NCBI GenBank assembly: GCA_030549495.1
Contig: JAUIRK010000970.1
Coordinates: forward strand, 312,001 to 376,000
Length of the DNA: 64,000 nt
Source of the DNA: Nectonema munidae
Taxonomy: Eukaryota > Nematomorpha > Nectonematoida > Nectonematidae
Direction of reading: 5' to 3'
Position 1 is the first letter of the stretch, and the number at the start of each line of letters is the position of its first letter. This document shows positions 28,940 through 41,400 of the stretch, in pieces. The position numbers and the translations under genes are program-made. A model generated the notes under the pieces. It was not told where the DNA came from. It worked only from the letters and a program-made list of their open reading frames with translations, and ran no database searches.

Positions 28940-30290
28940 TGATTAATGAAAAATTTATCTAATAAAATATACATCCAAATTTTAAATAAAATATATGTTT
29001 TTATACTAAATCGGTCATGCTGTTTTCATTTCTAGATTCATTTTTTACATTTAGGATTTGAAAATACCTATAAGTGTTAATCAAATTTGCGGTTTACTTC
29101 AGAAAATTGTCTCCAAAAACATTCCTTCAAATTTTACATAAAATATATGTTATACTAAATCGGCCATTCTGGTTTCATTTCTGGACTCATTTTTTAGGTT
29201 TAGGATGTGAAAATACCTATAAGTGTTAATCAAATTTGCGGTTTACTTCTAAAAATTGTCTCCAAAAACATTCATTCAAATTTTACAATGAAATATATGT
29301 TTTTATACCAAATCAGCCATGCTGTTTTCATTTTTCACATTTAGAGATTTTAAAATATTTGTCAATGTCAATCAAATTTGCGGTTTACTTCTAGAAGCTA
29401 TCTTCAAAAATATTCTCTCAATTTTACATGAATATGTTTTTATACCAAATACAAATTTTCATTTCTGAACTCATTTTAGGATGTGAAAATAACTAAGTGT
29501 TAATCAAATTTGCGGTTTACTTCTAAAAATTGTCTCCAAAAACATTCATTCAAATTTTACAATTAAATATATGTTTTTATACCATGCTAGTTTCATTTAT
29601 GGACTCAATTTTTGCAGTTTGAATTTGAAAATACCTATAAATATCAATCAAATTTGCGTTTAGTTCTAAAATTTGTTTCCAAAAATATTGATTCAAATTT
29701 TACATGAAATATATGTTTTTATAGCAAATAGATCATGATGATTTCATCTCTGAACACAGTTTTCGTATTTAGAGGTTTTAGTGTCAATCAAATTTGCGGT
29801 TTATGTCTGAAAACTACATCCCAAAATATTCTCTCTAATTTTACATGAAATATATATTTTTATACCAATTCGACCATGATAATTTTAATTTCTGAAATTA
29901 TTTTTTGCATTTAGAGGCCTAAAATGCCTGAAAGTGTCAATCAAATGTTCGATTTACGTCTAATGTCTACAGAAATATTTTTGAAATTTAAATAAAATAT
30001 CTGTTTTTGCTAAATGGAAGATGCTGATTTCATTTTTGGACTCAGGTTTGGCATTTATGGTTTTAAAATATCTGAAACCATCAATCATATTTGTGGTTTA
30101 CTTCTAGATACTGTCTTCAATAATATTTTCAAAAAATAAAATATCTGTTTTATACCAAATCGACTATGCTTATTTTATTTCTGTACTGCATTTTGGATAA
30201 TACGGTTAAAGAATATCTCAAAGTGGCAATTGAATTAGTAATGTATGCGTGAAAATCAGTTCTGTAAAAAATTTTCAAAAATTGGCTGCA
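28940..30290. repeat. Tandem array, period about 143 bp, roughly nine copies
   Basis: The word CAAATTTGCGGTTTACTT or close variants recurs at 29082, 29231, 29373, 29505, 29649, 29789, 29942, 30085 and 30228, a spacing of 132-153 bp. Each unit also holds ATATGTTTTTATACCAAAT and TTTCATTTCTGGACTCA. Divergence rises towards the right end. The array is internal to the TTAA element. Confidence 0.85.
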
Positions 30291-31289
30291 TATTAGGTAT
30301 ATAGTAAAAATATACTTTTTTTTTGTATATTTTGGCTTATAATACTTTCTACAATCATCTTGAGTATGAAATATTTATTTAAAAAAAAACAAAACGTATT
30401 ATAAAATCTTTTGAAAATTTGTATGAGAGAAGGAACCAAGTTGAAAACTAACTGAAAAGAGAACATGTGATCAAAACAAATTATTAAAAAAATATGTATC
30501 TTTACTAAATGGAAGATCTACCATGTTCTAATGAACTAGAAAGTGGTTTAATTATATAATATTAGATGCTTCAAAAAAGATTTTGACTGTGAAAAAGAAG
30601 TTCCTCTTTTACAAATAGGATTACAATTAACATTTAACTAAGATGGTAGGAAATCTGAAAATTTAAAATAGGTCAGATTTATCAAAAAAGGCACAGATGC
30701 CAATATGTGAGAATTTAGTTACTATCATAATATTTTTAATTTAAATTGAATTTGCAATCTAAATTACTTTTGCGTCAAAGAAATAAATTTTAGATGAAGA
30801 ACGTGGAGAACTTTTTGTAATTGAACAATGAACATCACGAATAATTCATCAGAAAAAAAATGAGATTGGTTGACAAATATTCAGGCCTGATAATAAAATA
30901 CACGATACTGATAAAAAAAAAGTCTAAGATCATCAAGAAGATTCTTTAATCCGAATGCTTTGAGAGGAAAAAAGTAATTTTATCCTTATAAAAAAATTTT
31001 CGAACACACAATTAAGAATATAAATTTCTAATGAAAAAAGAGCTACCTAGAAAGGATCATCATGGAATGAATAGCAAAATTACATACTGTAAATTATAAT
31101 ATGACGTAGAGACGACGAGCCGATAACGAATTTGTAGCCAAAAAGATGGAGGTCCTATCGAGATACATAAGTTACTGTAGAATGAAATATTTTGAGTGAA
31201 TTAAAACCTAAAGTTGGTTTATTAAATAAATTAAGAAAATAATTACCAGAGAAATACTGCAAGTAGAAGTTATTTTTATTTTTATATAT

Positions 31290-31985
31290 TTGACATTGAT
31301 TTACAGGTTTAATCGATTTTTTGATAGGTTTTATTGATTTCATAAAAAAATAAACATCACCATTAAATTCTACATACTTGAAATGTATAAAACTTTTTAT
31401 AAGAATAAAAATTTTAATTTTGACATGGGCTGTCATATTTAAATTATTTGGTCAGGTTTGACTAATATTTATAAAAAAAAAAGGAATATAACCAGTAAAC
31501 ACAGCTTACTTGAAAATGGGTATATGTGTGTAAAATGCCTATATACATGGTAAACTTCATCATCTCCCTATACTTTCTATTAAATGTAATTCTCTAATTC
31601 AAAAAACCGTGCCTGATACTTTCTTTTTAGGATAAATCAATTTTTTGACAGTTTTGATTGATTTTCATTAAAAAAATGAATTTCACAGTTGAATTCAGCA
31701 TGCTTGAAAATGGGTGTATATGTGTAAAAAACATTATATAATTAGATCAATTTTTTGACAGGTTTGATTGATTTTCATAAAAAATGAATATCACCACTGA
31801 ATTCAGCATATTTGAAAATGGGTATACATGTGTAAAAAATTTATATAATTATTTAAATAAAAAGTTCCTGTTTGAGATGAGCTGTCAAATATAAATCAAT
31901 TTTTTGACAGGTTTGATTGATTTTGATAAAAAATGGACATCACCACTGAATTCAGCATAGTTTAAATATATATGTAACATTAAAA
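31290..31985. repeat. Second tandem array of the TTAA element, about five copies
   Basis: Units share TTTTTTGACAGGTTTGATTG, ATTTTCATAAAAAATGAA, TCACCACTGAATTCAGCAT and TTGAAAATGGGTATA. Anchors lie near 31335, 31456, 31652, 31765 and 31905. The irregular spacing shows partial units. The same unit type is found at 49380-49600. Confidence 0.75.
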
Positions 31986-32091
31986 ATATTTATAAAAACT
32001 TATTAATATCTGAGAAAAATAGGGGGGGGGGGAGCACTTTACGCCCCCAGCACTTGAGAGGACAAATTTTGCCCAGCATTAATAGAGTTAA

Positions 32092-35000
32092 GCTAGACTA
32101 AAAACCCTTTTTTGTATGTAATAATATAAACAATTTTTAATAAAAAGAACTTATGTGTATAAGGCGCATTAAACAACCTACAAACTATGCATATACATAA
32201 TAGGAATTTAAAATTTTTAAATAGACACTAATCAACAATAGACTTGTTGATTAGCATTACAGTAAATTTAAACATATGTATAAATAATTTTTATGTTAAC
32301 TTATTTTACTCTATGACGTTCTTTTAAGAATAATTTTGAATTTGATCCAAAATCTCTACAGCCAAACTATTACAGAAATAATATTTTGGGAGCATGATAT
32401 TTTTTTTTAGCGATTTAGAAACTTCAACCCCCTATTTCGGGATAAAAAATATATCTCGATTTGAAAACTTGTGTAAAAAAATATTTTTTCTATATTACAA
32501 TTCTGTTATTTAAAATATATATATTTTTTTGAACTCATATACTGAATGTAAAATAAGTATGGTAGAAAAGATTCAATCTGAACAGCGAACAAGGATAAAC
32601 ATGTGTACTCTAGGTGACAACAAAGATTAACACAAATTAGAGGCTGCCAAAAAGCCATTTTGATAGGTTATATTCTCTCAATTCTTTTAGCTGTCGATAT
32701 TTCCTCTAAGGAAAGAATAAAGTTTCATTGGTGGACAAATGATAAGGAGTTAAGATAGGGAATCGAACCCAGACCATCTCGATCGAGACCCTTTGCTACC
32801 AATACTAGGCAATCCAATAACGTTTTCAATGCCAATTAAGGAAAAATATTGCTTTAACTCGAATTTTTACTTAAAGTATTGTTCCCATGCCATTTTTAAT
32901 CGTAAGGAAATTAGATTTAATGTCACCGATTAGAGGTAAATGCATATTATAAACCTTATTTCTTTTTGCTTAGCGCAAGATTTCCCTCTGGTCAAAATAT
33001 TTTTCCTTCTCCTCGTTTTTTCTAAATCTTGTGGAGACGGTAAGTCTGCACCTACTTCAAATAAAATATAATCAAAATGGCCTCTAGCAAAAAGAATCTC
33101 TTGCCCGAATTCAACAAAACTACTCTTAAATTCATCTAACCTCTCCATACACCATACCGTAAAAGATCCATTACTAAGAAAATACAGCATGTTTCAATCA
33201 ACAATTTTGCTGCTCTAAAAACCGACTTCCTGGCAGGAGTTGAGATGAAATTTCCGTAGAACAAGACGGGCAGAAACCAGATTTGAGGGAAAGACGGTTG
33301 CTATATCTCAAACTTATCAGGCTGCAAAACTACTTTTCAATAGAGAAGAGGAATATCATGGATAAGCTACTCATAGATTACACTGAATTCGCTTCTGTTA
33401 GCTAATTCCTATAAAATCATTAAATTTGCATCATACGACAGATGTTACATACAGCCTCTATCCATGCTACCCATCTCACATGGAGATAGGCTGAGTTATA
33501 TGCCAACAAGGACAAACTTGCTTAAATAGGCATAAATCTGCTACTTTCTATTTAGACGAAACCTTCAGTGGAGAAAGTTCCCGTACAGCAAAACACAAGC
33601 TTTAAGATAAAAGGGAGAAGAAATCCTTTCCGCCGCAAAGAAAAGCGTAAACATCTCAGAATTCTCTACCAGTGCCGTCTGGCCCTGGTGAAGAGAATAG
33701 CTTCAAAAATATAGGCACCATCAAAGCAAGGAATTTTCTTTAAAATCCACTACTAACATAGTTGTACCTTCAAAATGCATTGAAACTATTATAAAAAAAT
33801 TTTCCCCCTATTATTACAAAGGTCTACCTGACAACGGTCACGACTTTAACCTCATGAATGATTTGGGTGATTATTTAATCTCCAGCAGTGGCATCTAAAG
33901 TTAGCTGGCCTAGTGTTCCAGAAGAGAACATTCTGCCATCGCCCAACAATATATATTCTTCAAGCCAGATTTGGCAATGAAGAGACTGAAGATCCACTAA
34001 TGAACAACATGATCAAAATAATCAATTACGATAGATAAAAAAAAGTCGATTAATGTTTTTGAAGAAAATTTTTGTAAGGCAACATCAAATTAGATTGACT
34101 TTCCACAACTTAATTACGAAAAGTGGGTCCAAAAATGAAATCATCATGATTGATCTAATAAAAATTGAATCCGAAATGAAATAACCAGGTCAATTTATTA
34201 TAAAGAACAGAATTCTCAGGCGTAAACCATAATTTTGATTGAAACGTTAAGAAATTTTCACACTCAAATTGGGAAAACTAACAGAGATATAAAATTGACA
34301 AGGTCACTTTGGTATAAAAAATTTATTTTATATAACATTTGAATGAATGATTTGGTAGGAAACTTTACAATCAATCAAATTTTTGATTGACATTTACGAC
34401 AAAGTTGCGTGCTTATGGAAAAATATGTGTATATAATAAAATAAATTTAGTTTCATAAGTTATAAATTTCCCAAATGATTTGACACTTTCAATGAAATTA
34501 ATAAAGTCGTCTGTTTTGTTCGGTAAATGCAAATTTGGAAATAGAAATGAATGATGATTGTCCGCTTAGCGTTTTTTATTATCTAGCAGTTAGAATAAAA
34601 CAAGACTGGTATCCCGTAAAATCACTTTCGTACAACCTATTTATAAAGTTTTAGGCAAAGTAGGGAAACAACTTTGCTCAGTCTTGGATCTAAAAACCAC
34701 AAAGCCATATGTAGGAAGCGAGCAGCACTTAGCGCTAGCGTTTATGTGGGCTGGCTGAATTTATGCTTGATGTGAAAGTGTAACAAAAATTCTACACTTT
34801 CCCAGTGATCACTTCCTTAAAAAAATACTCAATGAGTCTCAAATAAAAATGACTTTTATTTGACTGACAGATTAAGCAAATAATGAGATAGCGTTACCTT
34901 TGGGCAAAGGCGTACCCACAGGCCGGCAAAGAGCACCTAACCCCCCCCCCCTCTTTCCTTCTTTAATGATGTGACTTTGGCTGAGAAAATCAATATAAAA

Positions 35001-36078
35001 AGCAAAAAGGCTACATTAGATCAAACCCATACATGGCTTGTTCGGTGATGCTCATCTTATGAGAAAAATAACAGCACGAGTGATAATAACACATGTAGAT
35101 AACAAAAATATTATGAGGTATAAAATAAAGCCTAGAAGGTATAAAAAATATAAGTTCACTTGTTTGCAATTTACATTTGTCTAGTATAGTATGTTATCTG
35201 TTACAGTCTTACTCTTACAATAATAAAGCAAAACCAAAAAGATTCTGTCTAACATTAAAAGTAAGTTTATACAATGCATATTTATAGTTGCAATATAAAA
35301 GTAATCTGTACTCCAAGAAATTGACAAAACGATTCATAACAAATATTTTTTGTAATAAAGCAAAATAAAATATTGAAGTTAACTAAGAAATGGTTGTAAA
35401 AATATTTTTGGACAAAGTATGTGTATTTCTTGTTAATATGTCATTTACCGTGCGTTTTTACAATTACAAAATAAAAATAAAGTATGATCCTTGCAAATAT
35501 ATTTGTCACACTCACTACACTTTCTTTTTCCCCTTTTTCTACGCTTATGATTGGTCGAAGAGCAGAAACGTCAAACGGTGGGTGTTGCAGTTGGTTCACT
35601 AGTTTTGGTGACACCATAATAAGAAATCAAATTTAAGTATATATGCTAGTAAATGAACTTTCGCTTCTGATTTTCATAGACCTTTCAGTTAGAGCTATGC
35701 TAAATGTCTTATAAGGCTATTCTTGCCTATTATGCAACAGATTGGTAAGCAATTCGTTTAACTTTCATAATTACTGTTATTAGCAGCAATGTAGAGAACA
35801 TTTGTACAAATCTCTATTGTCCATCTCGTAGCCTTATATAAAACAGATAAAATTTTGAAGCACAACATAGATGTAAATTTAGATTCACAACCGAAAACTT
35901 TTTAGGGATGCAAGCAGTAGAACATGTGGCATACTTATTCTATTGTTCCTAACAGTTGAAAATTGTTTATCTTTGGCGCATATACACAATTTATGACACA
36001 TGAAAAAACTGTAAACACAAATACTAAAGCCAGGAGATAAGCACAAAACGAAAACTAATCTCTTAACAATATTAGCAA
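32092..36078. other. Gene-poor stretch between two mobile elements
   Basis: No gene is supported across 4 kb. A 32695-32830 segment resembles a tRNA-derived SINE read on the minus strand (GGGTTCGATTCCC, a B-box-like word). An 86-codon minus frame (32930-33190) is noted separately. At 34907 the words AAAGGCGTACCCACAGGCC and a C-run resemble the left end of the MITE at 40160, but no right end was found. The rest is AT-rich. Confidence 0.5.
32930..33190 (-). CDS. Unrecognised 86-codon frame, doubtful
   Basis: It starts at an ATG with MLYFLSNGSFTVWCMERLDE and continues FGQEILFARGHFDYILFEVG. Composition looks protein-like in the first 60 residues. I know no matching family, see no signal peptide or repeated motif, and found no splice partner on either side. 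It could be an isolated exon, a decayed transposon gene or chance. Confidence 0.2.
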   Translation of the reverse strand: MLYFLSNGSFTVWCMERLDEFKSSFVEFGQEILFARGHFDYILFEVGADLPSPQDLEKTRRRKNILTRGKSCAKQKEIRFIICIYL

Positions 36079-36086
36079 GTTTGAAA

Positions 36087-36944
36087 GGTCGACAGACATT
36101 TCGCCCCATAGACAAATCGCCACATGGATTAATTGTCTAATAGGCTATTTGTTTCATCCATCTTTGTTTATTATATGCTTGTAAAATTATTAAAAAATTT
36201 CATATTCTTGTTTATTTTATCTCTATTAAATTATTTCAAATTAATCATTTTATTTCTTAATTTTTTTTTATCACTTTTAAGTCATTTTAAATTATTGATG
36301 ATGAAATTGAAAAAAATCACGATGATATTACAATTACAAGATATTAATTTTTATTTTGTTTAAAAATTTTAAATATTTGTTTCATTTATAAAAGAACTGC
36401 CTTTCAAAAAACTAAATAAAATTAAAATATAGCTATTTTTATTGAGATGAGTTGTGATATTAGGCAAAACGTTTTATGAAAAATAGTCTTGTGAAAAAAG
36501 CGTAAAAAGAGTGTAAAAAATTGAAAAAACGGTTTTATTAAAACAATAGTGCTAATTGATCTGCATAAATAGAGTAAATTGTCTATGACAGGAATTGTAT
36601 TATAAAAATAGAGCAAATTTTTAATGGAAAGAATTGTCTTATGAAAATAAAAGGACTAGAGGTTTTATAAAAATAATACAGCGCATTCTCTTATAAAAAT
36701 AATGGGGCAAATTGAGCATGAGGCAAATCGTCTTATGAAAATTATGAGGCGAATTATTTTATGAAAATAATGGGGCAAATTGTTTTATGAAAATAGTGAA
36801 GCGAATTGTCCATGAGACAAAATGTCTTATGAAAATAATGGGGCAAATTGTCCATGGGACGAACTGTCTTATGAAAATAATAGGACGAATTGTCCATGGG
36901 ACGAACTGTCTTATGAAAATAATGGGGCGAAATGTCTGAGGGCC
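36087..36944. mobile_element. 858-bp element with 8-bp target duplication and CAGACATTTCGCCCC ends
   Basis: The left end GGTCGACAGACATTTCGCCC and the right end, read inward, GGCCCTCAGACATTTCGCCC are inverted repeats. The element is flanked by the perfect 8-bp direct repeat GTTTGAAA (36079-36086 and 36945-36952), which points to hAT-type or similar transposition. The interior is AT-rich on the left. On the right it is a tandem array derived from the end sequence. It has no transposase, and I do not recognise the family. Confidence 0.75.
36650..36935. repeat. Short tandem array built from element-end sequence
   Basis: Units such as TTATGAAAATAATGGGGC, AAATTGTC, and CATGAGGC or CATGGGAC recur about every 30-50 bp, about seven times, with alternating GGGGCAAATTGT, GGGACGAACTGT and GGGGCGAAATGTC variants. 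The last unit merges into the right inverted repeat, so the array looks like amplification of subterminal sequence. Confidence 0.75.
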
Positions 36945-36952
36945 GTTTGAAA

Positions 36953-38449
36953 TGCTCCTTATCTAAAAATTGAGTCTGAAAATTTTCACTAGAAAAAACA
37001 TAAAAATTCTATAGCTCATCTATAGTTACACAGTATGTTGGAGACTAATATTGATGTCAATTTTCTAGAAATATATTTTAAATGCATTCTCTACCAATCT
37101 AACAGAATTGTAGCTTTCCCTCTTTGAATCAAGTGAAAGTACGAACGATAATGAACACATCTCTACTAACTACAGCTTTCAAAAATGGATTTGAGTATTT
37201 TTGTAAAGAGATATTTGATGTCAATCTCTTGGTCCTTTGATTGCCGATATATAAAGGACAAGTGAATGAAACCAACAAATGCTCGATTGAAAGTAGAAAT
37301 TAAGTTGAATGTTACCCGTATCTGTTTAATTTATAAATGAGCTCACCATATTCTCCGTAAAGAAAAGATTAGAATGTTTTATTGCATCTCTAACATTTTT
37401 GGCATTAAATTTTGAAAGGGTGTGGAAAAAATGGTTTCTTGAAGATCTGCCCTGAGCATCTCTGCTTACCCGAAAAATTCCGTTCAATCTCGTGCTTTGA
37501 AGGAATCTCTCTCTTCTTGACCAATTTCTTCCTCTTCAATGCTGTTTTTTGAAATCAGGCGTTCACATCACTTAGGGAAAACATCTGACACAATTTCTAA
37601 CAAAGATTAGAAAGATCGAGTGGATGGAATAAAAAGTTTCAATATATAAATGGTGTGCCTTCAGTCAGAACACAGAATTTACTGAACTTGTTGCCTCATG
37701 GTGGTGGCAAATAAATCTCACTGTATTGCATTCTTTTTCAACGCAGAGTGAATTTGTTTCAAGTATTGGAAAGCATTTACATCTTGATAATTTTAAGCTA
37801 TATTTTTTTTTCCTTGAAACCAATAAAAAAGGCATTTTTCAACTCTTCTGTTGGTCCAATAAATCAGGCATATTGTATCCCAGATGTATAATAATCAGAA
37901 AATACGCATCAAAATTGTTTTATCAATGTTTTCTGAAGACATGGCATAATCATATGGCTAATAATGCAATCAAAACAGCTTCTTGATTTATAAAAACAAT
38001 GCTGACGTGTTGTTTTTCAGGTAAAGAAATAATAGTGTAGAAAAACATCAGAGTACATGAATGAATAGCATGACTACCGTAATTTGTTTTATTCTGGGCC
38101 AACAACAACAAAGACATAATACTTATCTTTTATTATTTTTCATATTAACTTCTATATTAAAATAAAAAGTGATATTCATCAATTAGAAAAATGTGCAAGA
38201 ATAATAATTAAGAATCGAAAATAAAAATAAACTTAAAAAGTTATATTAAATTTATTAAATATAATAAAACTTGGGATAAAGACTAGTGCATTTCAAATTA
38301 GTTTATGAGTTCTGTGTGAGATAATAGGCGGCCACTGTGTGAACAATTTACTTCTTAAATTGAACACCATCCAAGAAGGAATGAACACTCTGGAGAGTAA
38401 AACATTATTTCTTTTGTTCAATCCTCTTCTAAATAGAGAAAGATAAAAT
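36953..38449. other. Intergenic sequence downstream of FBXO7
   Basis: No supported gene. An 86-codon + frame at 37726-37986 has unremarkable composition and no recognisable domain. Two minus-strand AATAAA words (38251-38256 and near 38127) could end the FBXO7 transcript. Confidence 0.45.
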
Positions 38450-41400
38450 TTAAAATAGAATTAAACATATGATTAGAGAAAGAGCTTGCCTTTTTTCTAA
38501 ACTTCTAAAATGATCGATGTACAAGTTCTTCCAGGTATTCACCTTTTGGAGAGAATGAGGAAAATCTCGTTCACAAAAAAGTTTCCATATACACTCACTT
38601 TGATAAAATGAAAGGAAGTCAAGACAAGTCTGGCTGAAGGAAAGAAAGTCTTTGATAGGTAAAAGCATAATAATAGCGCTCAAAACCTCTTGTGGCAGAC
38701 TGTATATGCAACAACCTGGTCGTATACCATTCACAAAATGAAGATTAATGATTAATGGCCAAAATATCTTATCTTTAATGTCGATGACCAAAGCAGTAAA
38801 AGTAGAATCAGTATTCTCGGATAAAAAATCACATTTGCTGTAACTGGTTAAGCTGCTAGAGACGTAGAATTCATTTCCAAGGCTGTGAAGAAAACCGCTC
38901 TTTTTAAAAATAAAGGCTACATAGAAATAGCCGCTAAGTAACTCATATAAAGTTAAAGTACATTTTATTTCAAAAAAAGTTTTTAGAGAGTAACATTTTT
39001 TGAAAACGGAATCCTGAACTTGTTGTGTGCTTTGATCATTTTGAGCAGAATGAAGGTTTGATTTCAACTCTTTATCAAGATAATGTGACTCGAAAGCACG
39101 AAAGCCTAGTTCTATAGCAATAGAATTAATTAGATTGGAAAGATTTTGTAGAGTAGTTTGTGTTGAGGAAGAATTAACTTCATCTTTTGAGGAATAATTA
39201 ACTTCATCTTTAATTGGGAGATCGGATGCACGTAACTTAAGAAAAATAAATTAAATGCAAAAAAGAAACAAAAGAACTTTTTAAATTACGAAATTATTCA
39301 TTCTAGAAATCGGCATATCTCCATCATTTCCACTAGATAAGATAAACAAAATATCGCGATCAACAATACCAAGATCCTTAATAGAGCTCTCACTAAAATT
39401 GGTAGACAAATCTGTTTTTCCATTTAAGCTAATAAAAGCATTTCTGCAAATAAATGGATTGAAATGAAAATAAAAAAGTATGATTAAAATAATATCAATA
39501 AATTAAAATATATTTTATAAGAAAAAAGGATAAAAAAATTAAATTTATTTAAATATAATGGAAATCCTCTTTGATATATTTTTTGTTCAATTTTAGATTC
39601 AATTCACCTTTAATTATGGACAAGTTTCTAAAAATAAAAAGTTCTGGTGACAACAATAATTCTACAACTTCATTTAAAAAACCAAAAGTTAACCGGTTGT
39701 ATAGTGATGATTACTAAAAATTTGGATTTCACTGAACTGGAGATACACAGATTCTTTCTCCACTGTCTGTTGTGTGCGGCCAAACTTTGTCTAATCAAGT
39801 AATGGTTCCAAGTAAGATGAAAAGACATCTCATTACCAAGTATCCTAGCCTTCAAAATAAAAGTGTCAATTATTTCCAACGGTTGTTAGAATTAAATGCA
39901 ACGCAAAGTCAACTATTTAATAAAACAATAACTGTACCCGAAAAAGCTCCATTAGCTCCATATGAGGTGGCAGAAATTATTGCTCTTAAATCGAAATCTC
40001 AGGTTTTTACAGAATCAGTGACCCTTCCAGCATGCAAAAAAGATGAAAATTATGCTTAAGGATAAGGCCAAGCAAGTAATTAACAGGATATCTTATTCAG
40101 TGAATGATTCTTGACTTGTCTAATATTGAAGAATAGTCAAACTTCAAAATAGTCTGTTTAGGGGCGTACCCATAGGGGGCAAGGAGGGGCAAAGCGACCC
40201 TAAAAATCCCCCCCTCTTCTTGAGCTAAGTTTCTTCTCATCTTTGTTATAAAAATAGAAAACGGATCAAAAGAAAAAGACGTTTTTGACATTTTTCTTAA
40301 GTTATCAATTTTTTATGTGCACAATATACATTCAGAAGATAATTGGTTATAAACTAAATTACATAAAGTTACATTTTCATTTAAAAAATAACAATAATAA
40401 TCAGAATATAAATTATATTATATTTTTCAAAAAAATTTTTTTGCCCCTCTTGAAATATTGTCTTGGGTATGCCTCTGGTCTGTTTGCTCTCAAAATCGAT
40501 GAATCCGCTGATATCAGTAATCATGCACAGTTAATTGCATTTATAAGTGTAATTGATGAAGATACCATAATTAATCAATTTCTATGATGCAAACATTTAT
40601 CCACAACTACAAAAGGACAAGATATTTTTGATACAATTACAATATGCTTCGAAAAATATGTCTTATCATGCAATTTATGCGTGGGAATATCTACCGATGG
40701 AGCACCATCAATGGTTGGTTCTGTAAAAGGTTTCGCATCTTTCATGGAAAAACAGAATCCAAACATCGTGCAAACTCATTGTATTTTACACAGAAAAGTT
40801 TTAGATTCAAAGATATCACAATATGGACTAAAGGTGTTGAATCAAGTAATTGAAATGGTACTTTCCTAGATTTATCGATTATTTTGAGTTATGTGAAAAG
40901 GATGAATTAGCAAGCCTTTCAAGTGATCGTGGAGCAAAATTGAAGTACACACTACTACCATTAGACAACTTTTGGATTTCTGTTATGGAAGAGTATGCAA
41001 CTCTAAGTAAAAAAGACATCAAAGTCTTATGCAAAACTAAAATTCGTACCTATATGAGCTAGGGTTTTCTTACCCAGACAACATTAAAAATAAAAACGTG
41101 AAATACTTAAAAAGATTGAAGAGTTTGTCTCTTTCACATTCGCCCACATATAGCAGCAGTAGTAAGGAAACACCAGGCACAAATGTCTCACTGGCATTCA
41201 CCTTTTTATTCTATACCCGGTACTGAATACTGGATGTTTTATTTATCTGAATAAAAATTTTCCTTATATGATCTTCTTTATCATAAAAAAAATATATATT
41301 TATTACATGTTATAACGATTTTTTACATATAACAAATGCTGGAAATAAAGAAATTGTGAATTTGCTAATATATATAATATATATAGTCAAACTCAAATTT

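Larger units (their letters stand above)
28570..32091. mobile_element. TTAA-flanked non-autonomous element with two internal tandem arrays
   Basis: TTAA occurs at both edges (28570-28573 and 32088-32091). The ends are inverted: CCCTATTAGTGCTGGG on the left, CTCTATTAATGCTGGG read from the right (14 of 16 match). A second inverted block, GTGCTGGGAGCGTAAAA / GTGCTGGGGGCGTAAAG, lies just inside, with extra spacer on the right. TTAA plus C-rich ends is the piggyBac-superfamily signature. There is no transposase. The interior has an array of about 143 bp period, a unique middle and a second array of about 110-195 bp. Diverged relatives lie at 19.95-21.3 kb and 49.2-49.7 kb. Confidence 0.6.

Noticed and set aside
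28940-31985. Regularly spaced repeats considered as a CRISPR array
   Set aside because: Units are over 100 bp, diverged, without short identical repeats or unique spacers, and the window is eukaryotic.
32750-32815. Possible tRNA gene on minus strand (GGTTCGATTCCC)
   Set aside because: A B-box-like word is present, but I could not build a full cloverleaf with acceptor stem and anticodon arm; a SINE remnant fits better.
35390-35602. 70-codon + frame and nearby frames at 35885-36616
   Set aside because: Low-complexity, lysine/phenylalanine-rich, no splice context or domain; the right part overlaps the element at 36087.
37726-37986. 86-codon + frame downstream of FBXO7
   Set aside because: No recognisable domain, no splice partner; expected by chance in AT-rich DNA with few in-frame stops.
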